The position numbers and the translations under genes are program-made. DNA of 64,000 nucleotides. It comes from Streptomyces sp. NBC_01463. Lineage in GTDB: Bacteria; Actinomycetota; Actinomycetes; Streptomycetales; Streptomycetaceae. The stretch is taken from the NCBI GenBank assembly GCA_036227345.1, contig CP109468.1, positions 7,812,001 to 7,876,000 on the forward strand, read 5' to 3'. Below the pieces are notes generated by a model. The model had not been told where the DNA came from. It saw only the letters and a program-made list of their open reading frames with translations, and did no database searches. How positions within the stretch are numbered: the first letter of the stretch is position 1; each line of letters opens with the position of its first letter. Positions 1 through 8,942 of this stretch are shown in pieces.

Positions 1-340
1 CCTGCTCCCGCTCACCGAGGTCGTTGATGAACTCGTGGCCGAGGATCTGGTACCCGGCGCAGACCGAGAAGATGATCGCGCCGTTGGACGCGGCCCGGCT
101 CAGACCGCCGTCGCGGCGCAGCCGCTCCGCCGCGAGCCGCTGCGGCCGGTCCTCACCGCCGCCGATCAGATAGATGTCGCCGGACGTGGGGATCGGCTGG
201 TCGCTGCGCACGTCGACGCGCGAGACGTCGAGACCGCGCTGACGGGCCCGGCGCTCCACCACGAGGGCGTTGCCCTGATCGCCGTAGGTGCTCAGCAGGT
301 CCGGGTAGACCCACACCAGCCGCAGGCTGTTGTTGCTCAT
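1..340 (-). CDS. gatD: GatD, glutamine amidotransferase subunit of lipid II isoglutaminyl synthase (partial, 3' end outside window)
   Basis: Class I glutamine amidotransferase-like protein that supplies ammonia to MurT, so that D-Glu of peptidoglycan stem peptides becomes D-isoglutamine on cytoplasmic lipid II. About 113 N-terminal residues are visible. The N-terminus has the family's VYPDLLSTYGDQGN segment, and the nucleophile motif FSVCAGYQILG places Cys at residue 94, the position reported for the S. aureus GatD nucleophile. ATG at 340 follows an AG-rich stretch (GGAGAGGACGA). It starts 34 bp after the murT stop on the same strand, so the two form an operon in the usual murT-gatD order. 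The C-terminal histidine of the active site lies beyond position 1. Confidence 0.93.
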   Translation of the reverse strand, partial: MSNNSLRLVWVYPDLLSTYGDQGNALVVERRARQRGLDVSRVDVRSDQPIPTSGDIYLIGGGEDRPQRLAAERLRRDGGLSRAASNGAIIFSVCAGYQILGHEFINDLGEREQ

Positions 341-374
341 GCTTCGTCCTCTCCGGAGGGGGCCGGGGCCGGGG

Positions 375-1613
375 TCAGTTGCCGACACGACGGCGCAGAT
401 CCTGGAAGGCGGTGTAGTTGGCGATGACCTCGATGCGGCCGGGCGGTGCCTGCTGCACGGCCTCGTCGAGGTTCTCGCAGACCCGGAAGTCGAGACCGGC
501 CACTTCGAGCCGGACCGCGAGGTCCAGCTTGCGGTCACCGAGCACGAAGATCGGGTGGCCCGCGAGCTGGGTGTAGTCCACGTCCCACAGCCACGAGGTG
601 TCCGTGCCGTCCGCACCGCGGGCGTTGACGGAGAGGATCACCGGGGTGGGCGGCGGGTCGATCAGGGAGAACGTCTCCAGCCAGCCCGCCGGGTTCTTCG
701 CCAGCAGGAGCCGCAGCTCACGGCCGAGGAAGGTGACCACGTCGTAGCGGCCCGCGACGGCCTGCACCTGGTACATCCGCTCCAGGGCGACCTGCGGCGG
801 CACCCCGAAGACGGCGGCCACGGCGGCCGAGCTGGTGGCGTTGGCCTTGTTGGCGCGGCCGGGCAGCTGGAGGTGGATGGGCCATGCCGAACCGTGCGGG
901 TCCAGCACGTAGTCACCGTGCAGGACCCAGCTGGGCGGCGGACGGCGGAAACCGCACTCGCCGCAGAACCAGTCGTCACCGGGGCGCTGCATCACACCGC
1001 CGCAGGACGGGCAGGACCAGGCGTCGTCCTTCCACGCCTGGCCGGCCGCGACCCACACCACGTTGGGGGAGGAGGAGGCCGCCCAGACGATCAGCGGGTC
1101 GTCGGCGTTGGCGACGATCACGGCCTTCGAGCCGGACAGTCCCTCCCGCCACTTCTCGGCCAGCATCCGGGTCTCCGCCGCCCGGTCCAGCTGGTCGCGC
1201 GAGAGGTTGAGCAGCGCGATCACCTTGGGCGTGGTGTCGCGGGCGACCCCGGCGAGGTACTTCTCGTCGACCTCGATCACGCCGTACTGCGCGTCCGAGC
1301 CGCCGGCCAGGGCCGAGGTGATACCCGCGGGCATGTTGGCGCCCAGCGCGTTCGACACGACCGGGCCCGCCGCCCGCAGCGCCTCCGCGATCAGCCGGGT
1401 CGTGGTCGTCTTGCCGTTGGTCGCCGACACGAGGATCACGTCCAGGTGCTGCGCCAGCCGCCCGAGCAGGTCGGGGTCGAGCTTGAGCGCCACCCGGCCG
1501 CCGATCACCGATCCGCTGCCCCGCCCGGCCGCCCGTGACACCGCCGCAGCGGCCTTGCCCGCCGTCACGGCCAGCTTGGCCCGCGGCGACAACGGCTCCG
1601 TGTTGCCTGCCAT
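375..1613 (-). CDS. murT: MurT, Mur-ligase-like ATPase subunit of lipid II isoglutaminyl synthase
   Basis: 412-residue cytoplasmic ligase that activates the D-Glu alpha-carboxylate of lipid II with ATP and amidates it using ammonia from GatD. Visible features in order: P-loop ATNGKTTTT at residues 65-72; a four-cysteine zinc ribbon (CPSC ... CGEC) around residues 200-225, typical of MurT and absent from MurC-F; and a C-terminal DUF1727 region. An ATG seven codons upstream (1634) is in frame, but the AAGGAGG ribosome site lies between it and the ATG at 1613, so 1613 is the start. A TAGGCT -10-like box lies at 1647-1652 on this strand. Pathway and partner come from family knowledge and the adjacency of gatD. 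Confidence 0.95.
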   Translation of the reverse strand: MAGNTEPLSPRAKLAVTAGKAAAAVSRAAGRGSGSVIGGRVALKLDPDLLGRLAQHLDVILVSATNGKTTTTRLIAEALRAAGPVVSNALGANMPAGITSALAGGSDAQYGVIEVDEKYLAGVARDTTPKVIALLNLSRDQLDRAAETRMLAEKWREGLSGSKAVIVANADDPLIVWAASSSPNVVWVAAGQAWKDDAWSCPSCGGVMQRPGDDWFCGECGFRRPPPSWVLHGDYVLDPHGSAWPIHLQLPGRANKANATSSAAVAAVFGVPPQVALERMYQVQAVAGRYDVVTFLGRELRLLLAKNPAGWLETFSLIDPPPTPVILSVNARGADGTDTSWLWDVDYTQLAGHPIFVLGDRKLDLAVRLEVAGLDFRVCENLDEAVQQAPPGRIEVIANYTAFQDLRRRVGN

Positions 1614-1945
1614 CGTCCTAGATCCTCCTTGCATCGGTCCGCGCCCAGCCTATCGATGTCCGGTGCGGCAAAGGCACGGCGGCACCGTCCGGGGTGTGGA
1701 GTTCCCGTACGAAGACGCCCGGCGGCAGCACGAAAGCGGCACTCCGTACCCCCCGGGGAGCCCGCGGAACCCGCACGGCGGAGGGCGCGCGGCGTCGCAC
1801 CACGCCCTGCAGGGCCGATTGCACACGGCCCGGTTCTCCCGCAGTGCGCCACGCACATGTGCCGCTCCCGAGCCGCGTCTAGTGTGCGCCCACTCCGCCC
1901 GGCCACGGGATCACGGATGGGCACACAGGTGTGGGAGGACATACA
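1614..1945. promoter_or_regulatory. Intergenic region between divergent murT and MFS gene
   Basis: 332 bp without a convincing gene. Short ORFs here lack ribosome sites and Streptomyces-like codon use. It holds a TAGGCT -10-like box for murT (1647-1652, minus strand) and a TAGTGT -10-like box for the MFS operon (1880-1885, plus strand). No strong dyad that could serve as a PucR operator was found. Confidence 0.4.
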
Positions 1946-3301
1946 GTGAGCGCGATGTCAGCACAGGTCGGGGCCTCGGAGGGCCCCGGACCGCAGGCCA
2001 CGAGCGCCGCACGGCCCGTCGGCTTCTGGTTCGAGAACATGTCCCTGAACCGCTCCCATCTGCTCGCGGCCCTCGCCCTCTTCATGGCGTTCGTCATCGA
2101 GTCCTGGGAGCAGCTCGCCCTCGTCTACGTGTCCGGCGACCTCGGGGACGCCTTCGCCATCGACGAGGGGCGTATCGGCTGGGTGCTCTCGGCGGTGGCC
2201 CTCGGCATGATTCCCGGCAGCCTGGTGTGGGGCCCCGTGTCCGACCGGATCGGGCGGCGCGCGGTCTGCCTGTGGAGCCTGGCGGCGTATGGCGTGATCG
2301 CGCTGGCCAGCGCCCTGGCGCCGAACTTCACGCTCCTCATGGCCGCGCGCTTCCTGTCCGGCCTCGCCCTGGCCGGCATCTACACCGTGACCTTCCCCTA
2401 CTTCCTGGAACTGCTGCCGACGAAGAGCCGGGGCCGGGCCGCCGTCTACCTCTCCATCGGGTGGCCGATCGGCGTCCTCCTCGCCGTCGGCGCCACCCAG
2501 CTCCTCGGTGACATGGGCTGGCACGTGGTCGCCGTCGCCAGCGCGCTCGCCGGCCTCTGGGTCTTCGCCATCCGGGCCTGGGTCCCGGAGTCGCCGTACT
2601 GGCTGGCCCAGCAGGGACGCCACGACGACGCAGCGGCCGTGCTGAGGCGGCTCGGCGCCGACGTCCCGCAGGGCACCGTCTTCGAGGTGGTCGAACCCGA
2701 GCTCGCCGGCCGGCCCGTCGAGCTCTTCCGCGGCCGGCTGCTGAAGACGACCGTGCTCATGCTCGTCGTGAACTTCGCCTTCAACTGGGGCTACTGGGGC
2801 CTGCAGACCTGGCTGCCCACCCTGCTCCAGGACAAGGGCCTCAGCATGTCCGCGAGCCTCGGATTCGTCGCGCTGAGCGCCGTGTTCATGATCCCGGGGT
2901 ACGTCTCCGCCTCGTACCTGACCGGCCGGTTCGGCCGCAAGCGGATCTTCCTGCCGTACGTGGCGCTCGCCGCGGTCGCCGGCATCGCCTTCGCGTACTC
3001 CGACACCCTCACCGAGATGTACGTCGCGAACTTCGCCCTCTCGTTCTTCAGCCTCGGCGCCTGGGGGGTCTGGAACACCTGGAACGGCGAGTTCTATCCG
3101 ACGGCGCTGCGCGCCACCGGCTACTCCTGGGCGACCGCGGCACAGCTCGGCGCCACCTCGCTGGCCCCGTCCGTGGTCGGCTACATGCTGGCCCGTGCCA
3201 CCGGGTACTCCTCGACGATCCTCTTCATCATGGGCTTCCTCGCCGTCGCCCTGGTCTTCGCGGTGCCGCTGCCCGAGACCGAGGGACGCGATCTGGAGTA
3301 G
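1946..3301 (+). CDS. MFS transporter, likely permease for a hydantoin-type substrate
   Basis: 451-residue inner-membrane permease with about 12 hydrophobic segments. The loop 2-3 motif reads GPVSDRIGRRAV and the central loop has PESPYWLAQQGR, as in the sugar/aromatic-acid branch of the superfamily (PESPRWL-like). The GTG at 1946 is chosen because GGAGG sits 7 nt upstream; the GTG at 1931 would place that site inside the coding sequence. It is the first gene of a forward operon followed by a HyuA-like protein, a DUF917 protein and a PucR regulator, so uptake of a hydantoin, allantoin-like or thiohydantoin compound is the inferred role. The actual substrate cannot be read from sequence. Confidence 0.85.
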   Translation: MSAMSAQVGASEGPGPQATSAARPVGFWFENMSLNRSHLLAALALFMAFVIESWEQLALVYVSGDLGDAFAIDEGRIGWVLSAVALGMIPGSLVWGPVSDRIGRRAVCLWSLAAYGVIALASALAPNFTLLMAARFLSGLALAGIYTVTFPYFLELLPTKSRGRAAVYLSIGWPIGVLLAVGATQLLGDMGWHVVAVASALAGLWVFAIRAWVPESPYWLAQQGRHDDAAAVLRRLGADVPQGTVFEVVEPELAGRPVELFRGRLLKTTVLMLVVNFAFNWGYWGLQTWLPTLLQDKGLSMSASLGFVALSAVFMIPGYVSASYLTGRFGRKRIFLPYVALAAVAGIAFAYSDTLTEMYVANFALSFFSLGAWGVWNTWNGEFYPTALRATGYSWATAAQLGATSLAPSVVGYMLARATGYSSTILFIMGFLAVALVFAVPLPETEGRDLE

Positions 3302-3353
3302 GGCGCCCGGCGCGGACCGGGCGGCGGCCGCCGTGCGATGGGAGGATCGCCAC

Positions 3354-4637
3354 GTGAGACTCGGTATCGACGTGGGGCGCGCGAGGACCGTGGCGGTCGC
3401 CGCACGGGCCGACGGCGCACCGGTGGCCCGTGCGGCCGTCGACAGCGTGCCCGGTCTCGCCGGCTGCCTCCGTTCCGTGCTCACCGCCCTGGGGCCGCTG
3501 CCCGAGCCGCCGCGTTCCGTCGCCGTCGTGACCGACCTCGGGCGCCGCCCCTTCGACGCGAACCCGGTCGCCGTGCTGCGCATCGCCCCGCCGAGCCACC
3601 CCGCGCTCGCACCCGCCCGCGGCCCGGTCCGGCTGACCGGCCGCGTGGCGGGCGGCGCGTCCGTCACCGGGACCCCGCTCGCGGCGCTCGACGGCGAAGC
3701 GGTCCTCGCCTTCGCCCGCCGCGCCGCCGACGAGGGTGTGTCGGCCTTCGCGATCTGCGCGGCCGGAGCCCCGGCCCGCCCCGCGCCCGAACGGGCCGCG
3801 GCCGCGGCCGTCGCACAGCTCCTGCCGCGCGCCATGCTGTGCCTCTCGCACGAGATCGGCTCGCCCGGACTGAGGGAGCGGGAGAACGCGACCGTGGCCA
3901 ACGCCGCGCTCGGGGCCTGGGCCGACGGCCTCGTCGCCGACACCACGCGCGCCCTCGCCGCCCACGGCATCACCGCTCCGCTCTACTTCGCCCGGGACGA
4001 CGGCGGTGTCGTCTGCGCCGAGTACTTCCGCGGCCACCCCGTCATCGCCACGGCCCCCGCCGCCGGCACCGCGGCACGCGGCGCCGTCCTGCGGACCGGA
4101 ATCCGGCGCGCCCTCGTCCTCGACGCGGCGGCCGACGCCGTGCGCTGCGTGCCGGTGATCGACGGCGAACCGGAGCGTGCGGAGCCGGGCCCCGGACCCT
4201 TCGGCCTGCGCATGGACCTCGGCGGCCCCCGGACGACGGTCCTCCCGTACGGCTCCGGAGGGTTCGACCCGGCGGCCGCCGCAGCCCTGGCGGACCGGGA
4301 ACGCGAGAGGCTGCCGGACGCCGAAGTGGTGTGGACCGGGGGAGCGGCACCCGCGTCCGGTGCGGAGTCCGGCGACGACGCCGCGCTGTTCGCCGCCCGC
4401 GCCGACTGCGGTGTCGAGGTCGAGCAGATCGTCGTCGCCACCGGCCGCGCCGAACTGGAGGCGCTCCTCGACACGGCGTGCGGCCACGCCCTGTCCCGGG
4501 CAGTGGCGGCCGGCGCGGCACCGGGCAGCGTCCGGGTGGACCGCATGACACACGCCCCGGTCTCCTATCTGCCCGCCGGAGTGCACCGCGTCCGGATCCG
4601 GGCCACCGGCCTCCCGTCGAGCGGGCAGACGCCGTGA
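3354..4637 (+). CDS. Stand-alone HyuA-like (hydantoinase/oxoprolinase N-terminal type) protein
   Basis: 427 residues. The N-terminus MRLGIDVGRARTVAV resembles the phosphate-binding start of hydantoinase A (compare DIGGTFTDVV in the full HyuA at 8942-10984) but is degenerate: the GGTFTD core is replaced by GRARTV. Later blocks (ENATVANAALG, TGIRRALVLDAAADAV, RMDLGGPRTTVLPYG) fit a truncated actin/HSP70-fold hydantoinase relative. GTG at 3354 follows GGGAGG at a good distance; the open frame upstream overlaps the permease gene. The 3' end overlaps the DUF917 start by 4 bp (GTGA), implying translational coupling. It may be a regulatory or scaffold partner or an ATPase of altered specificity; the function is inferred. 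Confidence 0.75.
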   Translation: MRLGIDVGRARTVAVAARADGAPVARAAVDSVPGLAGCLRSVLTALGPLPEPPRSVAVVTDLGRRPFDANPVAVLRIAPPSHPALAPARGPVRLTGRVAGGASVTGTPLAALDGEAVLAFARRAADEGVSAFAICAAGAPARPAPERAAAAAVAQLLPRAMLCLSHEIGSPGLRERENATVANAALGAWADGLVADTTRALAAHGITAPLYFARDDGGVVCAEYFRGHPVIATAPAAGTAARGAVLRTGIRRALVLDAAADAVRCVPVIDGEPERAEPGPGPFGLRMDLGGPRTTVLPYGSGGFDPAAAAALADRERERLPDAEVVWTGGAAPASGAESGDDAALFAARADCGVEVEQIVVATGRAELEALLDTACGHALSRAVAAGAAPGSVRVDRMTHAPVSYLPAGVHRVRIRATGLPSSGQTP

Positions 4638-5698
4638 CCGCCCTCGGGCTCCAGGCGCTGGAGTCGCTCGCCGACGGGTCAAGGATCCTCGCGTCCGGCA
4701 TCGAGGAGTCCGCGTTCCACGTGGCGCTCGACTGGGCCAGGGCCGAGATCGCCGCGCGCGGACCCGTCACCCTGCTCGCGCCGGACGCACTCGACGGGGT
4801 CGGCCTGTGTGTGACGGTCACGTTCATGGGATCCTCGGTGGCCCTGGCCGAGCAACTCCCCACCGGCGAAGAGCCCCTGGCCGCGGTCCGGGCACTGGAA
4901 CGGCTGCTCGGGCGGCGCGCCGAGGCGGTCGTGGGGCTCAACACGGCAGCCGAGAACGCCCTGTTGTCCGTCGTGACCGCCGCCGTGTGCGGACTGCCGC
5001 TGGTCGACGGGGACGGCTGCGGCCGGGTCCTGCCGCTCCTGGAACAGACCGTCTTCACCCTCGGCGGAGTGAGCGCGGCGCCGCTCGCCGTCGGCACCGC
5101 GGCGGGGGACGTCGTCGCGGTCGAATCGCCCCGGCAGCGCGTCGAGGAACTGCTGCGCCCCATGATCCTGGCCGCCGGCGGCTGGGCCGTGGTCGCCGGA
5201 TACCCCATGGACGGCGCCACCCTGGCCCGCCACATGGTCCCCGGAACCGTCAGCCGCGCCACCGCCGCGGGAGCCCTGACCGGACCCGGACGGCACGCGC
5301 CCTGGCAGCCCCGGACGCTGTGCCGGGGCACCATCACCGCCCTCGAACACGCCGGCCCCGTCCCGCGCACCGCCGCACCCGGCGTGCTGCCGTCCCGGCC
5401 CACCAGCGTCGTCGTCACCGAGGACGAGGGGCTGCGCCGGCGCTTCCGCCTGGAAGCCCACAACGAAGTGCTGCTGGCCCTCGCCGACGGCGCGGTCGCC
5501 GCGGCCGCGCCCGACCAGATCCTGATGCTCACCGGCGACGGCCGGGTCCTCGACGTGGACCGTGCCGCGCCCGGCGCCCGGGTCGACGTGGTCGTCCTGC
5601 GCGCCGCCCCGGCCTGGCAGAGTCCGCAGGGGCGGGCCCTCGCCCGTTCCGGCGGACCGACCGACACCCTCGACCGCGTCCGGGAGGACCTGTGGTGA
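4634..5698 (+). CDS. DUF917 family protein (S-methyl-thiohydantoin desulfurase-like)
   Basis: 354 residues. It has the DUF917 layout: an N-terminal GLQALESLADGSRILASG-like opening, a central block (LLSVVTAAVCGLPLVDGDGCGR) matching the family's conserved 'GLP.vDgD..GRa.P' segment, and a C-terminal domain. DUF917 proteins usually sit beside HyuA/HyuB genes; the family includes S-methyl-thiohydantoin desulfurase. Start GTG 4634 and stop TGA 5696-5698 each overlap the neighbouring gene by 4 bp, so it is translated as part of one operon. A role in opening or desulfurising a (thio)hydantoin ring is inferred from family and context. Confidence 0.82.
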   Translation: MTALGLQALESLADGSRILASGIEESAFHVALDWARAEIAARGPVTLLAPDALDGVGLCVTVTFMGSSVALAEQLPTGEEPLAAVRALERLLGRRAEAVVGLNTAAENALLSVVTAAVCGLPLVDGDGCGRVLPLLEQTVFTLGGVSAAPLAVGTAAGDVVAVESPRQRVEELLRPMILAAGGWAVVAGYPMDGATLARHMVPGTVSRATAAGALTGPGRHAPWQPRTLCRGTITALEHAGPVPRTAAPGVLPSRPTSVVVTEDEGLRRRFRLEAHNEVLLALADGAVAAAAPDQILMLTGDGRVLDVDRAAPGARVDVVVLRAAPAWQSPQGRALARSGGPTDTLDRVREDLW

Positions 5699-7329
5699 AC
5701 GACGACGGGGCCCTGACCGTCGCGGAACTTGTCCAGCACGGCGCCCTTCCGGACGTCACCGTGCACGGGACCGCCGGACGCCGCTCCGAGATCCGCAACG
5801 TCCGCATCGTCGACGAACTCGACGCGCTGGAACGCCTGGAGCCGCACGCGGCGATCGTCCTCACCGGCCGGATCGCCGAGGCGGGATGGACCGTCGAGAC
5901 GGCGCTGCGCAAGGCGTGGGAACAGGCCGCCGCCTGTGTGGTGATCTCGGGCTCACCCGTGCACGCCGCGTCCGTGGGGGAACTCGCGGCGCGTCTCGGC
6001 GTACCCCTGCTGGTCGTCCGTGAACCGGCACTCGACGCCGCCGTGCGCATCGCGTCGGCCGTCGCCCAGCCCGAGGCCGGCCGCACCGCGCTCGTCGCCC
6101 ACGCGGCACGCCGGCTGGCCGCGGCGGGACCGCACGCCGGGCCCGTACTCGCGGCCCTGCACGCCGTCCTGCCGGCCACCGACGTGGCGCTGACGGATGC
6201 CACGGGCACGGTCATCGGCGGCCGTTCGGCCGCACTCGGCGAACCGGCCGCACCCGGCAAGGACGGGAAGGACGGGAAGGACGGAAAGGATGGGAAGGAA
6301 AGCAAGGCACAGGCGCACGCGGCCGTACGGGTGGCGCTCCCCGTTCCCGACCCCGACCGTCCGGACGGGACGGCGCTGGTCACGCTCCACGCCCGTTCCC
6401 GGTCCCGGGCCGCGGGCTGGGAGAAGACCGTCACGTCCGTCCTGGAACTCGCCGTCACCCCCCTGACGGCGTGGGCGGCCAACCGCCGCCTCTCCGCAGA
6501 ACGTTCGGGCCGCACCGCCACGCTCCTGCTCACCCGGTTCCTCGCGGCGGAACCGGCCGCCGACACCCGGGCGCTCGCGGCGGGCCTCGGCTGGCCGATG
6601 CGGGGCCCGTTCGTCGCGTACGCGCTGAAGCCGGTGGCGTCGTGGACCGGGGGACAGGACCCGGGGCCCGCGCTCACCGCGCTGTGGGCGGGCCGTGGAC
6701 CCGGCGGACCCCTCGTCGCGCACGACGACTGCTGGGTCGCCTGGCAGTCCGTCCCGGCCCCGGACGGCGGTGACCCGGTCGCCGGGGCCGAGAGCCGGCT
6801 GCGCGCCGCCCTGGCGGACATCGGCGGGTACGTGCCCGTGGCCGGAGGCGTCGCGGGCGCGGCAGCCGGACTGCCCGGGCTCGGCGCCGCGCTCGCCGAC
6901 GCCCGGGCCGCCGCCGGGGTGGCGGCGGCCGGCGCGCCCGGCGGCGTGGTGCGCGCCGACCGGCTCGGCACCGCGCAGCTCCTGGCGGCCCTGCCCGCGG
7001 CCGCGTTGCGCGGCCCGGCGACCGCGGTCCTCGCCCCGCTCCTCGAAGCGGACCGCGACGGCACCCTGCTGCGCACCCTCGCGGCCGTCCTCGACACGGG
7101 AGCCGCGCTGAGCCCCGCCGCGACGGCCCTCGGCGTCCACCGCAACACCGTGGCCGCGCGCCTGGACCGCATCAGGTCCCTGGGGTTCGACCCGGACGAC
7201 CCGGCGCAGCGGCTCGCCCTCCATCTGGCCTGCCGGGTGCTGCTCGGCGGCGACCAAGGGCTGTCCCGCCAGGAATCGCGGGACAGCCCTCAGGGTCTGT
7301 CAGACGGATCAGGGGCGGACACACCTTAG
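5695..7329 (+). CDS. PucR-family transcriptional regulator
   Basis: 544-residue regulator. Residues about 1-125 form the PucR N-terminal (purine-catabolism) domain; the middle is a GGDEF-related linker region; the C-terminus has the PucR HTH (LSPAATALGVHRNTVAARLDRIRSLGF). Start GTG 5695 is 7 nt after GGGAGG; a GTG one codon earlier is too close. It overlaps the DUF917 stop by 4 bp. Oddities: a Gly-Lys-Asp tandem repeat around residues 188-202, and a C-terminal tail after the HTH that is encoded by a perfect terminator hairpin (7257-7290) and runs 4 bp into the convergent hyuB stop. It probably controls the hydantoin operons, sensing a nitrogenous catabolite. Confidence 0.87.
   Translation: MNDDGALTVAELVQHGALPDVTVHGTAGRRSEIRNVRIVDELDALERLEPHAAIVLTGRIAEAGWTVETALRKAWEQAAACVVISGSPVHAASVGELAARLGVPLLVVREPALDAAVRIASAVAQPEAGRTALVAHAARRLAAAGPHAGPVLAALHAVLPATDVALTDATGTVIGGRSAALGEPAAPGKDGKDGKDGKDGKESKAQAHAAVRVALPVPDPDRPDGTALVTLHARSRSRAAGWEKTVTSVLELAVTPLTAWAANRRLSAERSGRTATLLLTRFLAAEPAADTRALAAGLGWPMRGPFVAYALKPVASWTGGQDPGPALTALWAGRGPGGPLVAHDDCWVAWQSVPAPDGGDPVAGAESRLRAALADIGGYVPVAGGVAGAAAGLPGLGAALADARAAAGVAAAGAPGGVVRADRLGTAQLLAALPAAALRGPATAVLAPLLEADRDGTLLRTLAAVLDTGAALSPAATALGVHRNTVAARLDRIRSLGFDPDDPAQRLALHLACRVLLGGDQGLSRQESRDSPQGLSDGSGADTP
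6256..6300 (+). repeat. Five tandem 9-bp units encoding Gly-Lys-Asp/Glu
   Basis: Units of the form GGNAARGAY/GAA are repeated five times in frame within the PucR gene, encoding (GKD)4-GKE followed by SK. They form a hydrophilic flexible linker between the N-terminal and central domains. Repeat number is likely to vary between strains by slippage. Confidence 0.85.
7257..7290. terminator. Bidirectional terminator hairpin inside the 3' end of the PucR gene
   Basis: Perfect 13-bp stem: AGGGCTGTCCCGC (7257-7269) and GCGGGACAGCCCT (7278-7290) with an 8-nt loop. It lies between the conserved end of the PucR HTH and the stop codon at 7329, and 36 bp after the end of the convergent hyuB, so it can end both transcripts. 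There is no U tract, as is common in Streptomyces. Confidence 0.75.
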
Positions 7330-8942
7330 GGAGTGTCGTGCCCCACGGGGCCGAACCCGCCCCCGCCGCCGCTCTCGCAGCGCAGCACATCGCCCTCCCG
7401 GACCGGCAGCGCGTTGGCCTTGAGCAGGGAACGCTCGTCGTCGCGGCCGGGGTTGAGCGTGACCCGGGGCGGAGCACCCTCCTCGCCGCCGAACAGACCC
7501 CAGGCCGGGGTGACGGACCGCTCCCACCACAGCGACAGGTCCTGGTCGGCGGTGAACCGGTACTGACGGACCACCCCGTCACCGCCCCGCGTGCGGCCCT
7601 GCCCGCCGGAGCCGGACCGGACGGCGTACTCCTCGACCCGGACCGGGAACAGCGTCTCCAGGACCTCCACCGGCATGTCGCGGAGCGAACCGTTGACGTT
7701 GTTGATCAGGCAGGACTCGCCGTCGCCGCTCTCCCAGGCACCCCAGCCGCCGACCGTCGCCTCCTGGGAGACGAACAGCTTGCCGGTGCGCGGGTCGAGG
7801 CCGGTGAACTGCACGATCATCGAGTCGCCGTACGAGGCAGCCGCCGCGCGGTCGGGAACGGCCGGGGCCAGCGCCTTGACGACCAGGTCGATCAGCAGAC
7901 CCAGGTGCGAGTAGTAGTACTGGCAGGCGGCCGGTTCGACCGCCGCGAGCATCGTGCCGGGACGCGTCAGCACGTCGAGGGGCTTGAACGAGCCGCCGTT
8001 GAGCGGGACTTCGCCGCTGACGAGCAGCTTGTAGCCGACCCGGCAGGCGGCGACCGTCTGGGCCGCCCCGCAGTTGACCGGACCGGTCGCCTGCTCGGCG
8101 CAGTCCGTGACGTCCATCGTCATGCGGTCGCCGTCGATGGTGACCTTCACGGTGACGTGCAGCGGGGTGCCGAGGTCGATCCCGTCGTTGTCGAGGTGCC
8201 CCGTCGCCTCGTACACCCCGTCCGGGATCGCCGCGATCTGGGCGCGCTCCAGCCGCTCCGTCTGCTCGAAGATGGCGTCGCGGGCGGCGAGCAGGGTGTC
8301 CATGCCCCAGCGCCGCACGATCTCCGCCAGCCGCCGGGCACCGGTGCGGGCGCAGGCGACCTGGGCCCGCATGTCGCCGAGGGTCGGCTGCGGGAAGCGC
8401 ACCTGACGGGCAATCAGGTCATGGGTGAGCGTGCACGGTTCGCCGGCCTCGTAGATCTTCAGCGGGCCCATGCGCAGGCCCTCCTGGTAGATCGTCGTCG
8501 AGTCCATGGAACCGCCCGGGTCCTTGGAGCCCATGTCGATCCAGTGGGCGCGGGAGGCCGCGAAGCCGACGAGTTCGCCTTCGACGTGGATGGGCGCGTA
8601 CACCGTGACGTCGTTGAGGTGGGTGCCGCCGATGTAGGAGTCGTTGAGGACCCAGACGTCACCGGGCTGCCAGACGCCGGGCCCGTACATCCGCTCCGTG
8701 GCCCGGGTGCACTCCTCCAGGTTGCCGAGGAAGATCGGCAGCCCGGACGACTGGCCCAGGACGTTGTGGTCGCGGTCCATGAGGGCGACCGCGCAGTCCT
8801 TGGCCTCGTAGATCGTGGGCGTGTACGAGGAGCGGATCAGGGTGGTGTTCATGTCCTCCGCGGCCTGCAGCAGCGCGCAGCGGATGATCTCGGTGGTGAC
8901 CGGGTCGATCCCGGACCCGTCCGAATGCGTCGCGTGGGTCAT
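7326..8942 (-). CDS. hyuB: HyuB, hydantoinase B/oxoprolinase subunit
   Basis: 538-residue HyuB-family subunit that with HyuA forms an ATP-dependent N-methylhydantoinase/oxoprolinase-type amidohydrolase. Recognisable blocks: DPVTTEIIRCALLQAAEDMNTTL at the start; then SSYTPTIYEAKDCAVALMD, GDVWVLNDSYIGGTHLNDVT and AHWIDMGSKDPGG, which carry the family's conserved Asp, His and Asn. The C-terminus has the usual GGQGRTRGGDGVVRQY segment. The ATG at 8942 shares one base with the hyuA stop (TGATG), giving tight coupling in the order hyuA-hyuB. Its stop overlaps that of the convergent PucR gene by 4 bp. The substrate is inferred as a hydantoin or related lactam. Confidence 0.92.
   Translation of the reverse strand: MTHATHSDGSGIDPVTTEIIRCALLQAAEDMNTTLIRSSYTPTIYEAKDCAVALMDRDHNVLGQSSGLPIFLGNLEECTRATERMYGPGVWQPGDVWVLNDSYIGGTHLNDVTVYAPIHVEGELVGFAASRAHWIDMGSKDPGGSMDSTTIYQEGLRMGPLKIYEAGEPCTLTHDLIARQVRFPQPTLGDMRAQVACARTGARRLAEIVRRWGMDTLLAARDAIFEQTERLERAQIAAIPDGVYEATGHLDNDGIDLGTPLHVTVKVTIDGDRMTMDVTDCAEQATGPVNCGAAQTVAACRVGYKLLVSGEVPLNGGSFKPLDVLTRPGTMLAAVEPAACQYYYSHLGLLIDLVVKALAPAVPDRAAAASYGDSMIVQFTGLDPRTGKLFVSQEATVGGWGAWESGDGESCLINNVNGSLRDMPVEVLETLFPVRVEEYAVRSGSGGQGRTRGGDGVVRQYRFTADQDLSLWWERSVTPAWGLFGGEEGAPPRVTLNPGRDDERSLLKANALPVREGDVLRCESGGGGGFGPVGHDTP

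Noticed and set aside
1614..1945. Riboswitch ahead of the hydantoin operon
   Set aside because: No conserved riboswitch core or alternating stems were visible.
1958..3973. 671-codon ORF on the minus strand
   Set aside because: Antisense shadow of the MFS and HyuA-like genes; highly biased composition and no ribosome site or domain. The same holds for other long antisense frames, such as those at 4042-5847, 29217-31775 and 35828-37666.
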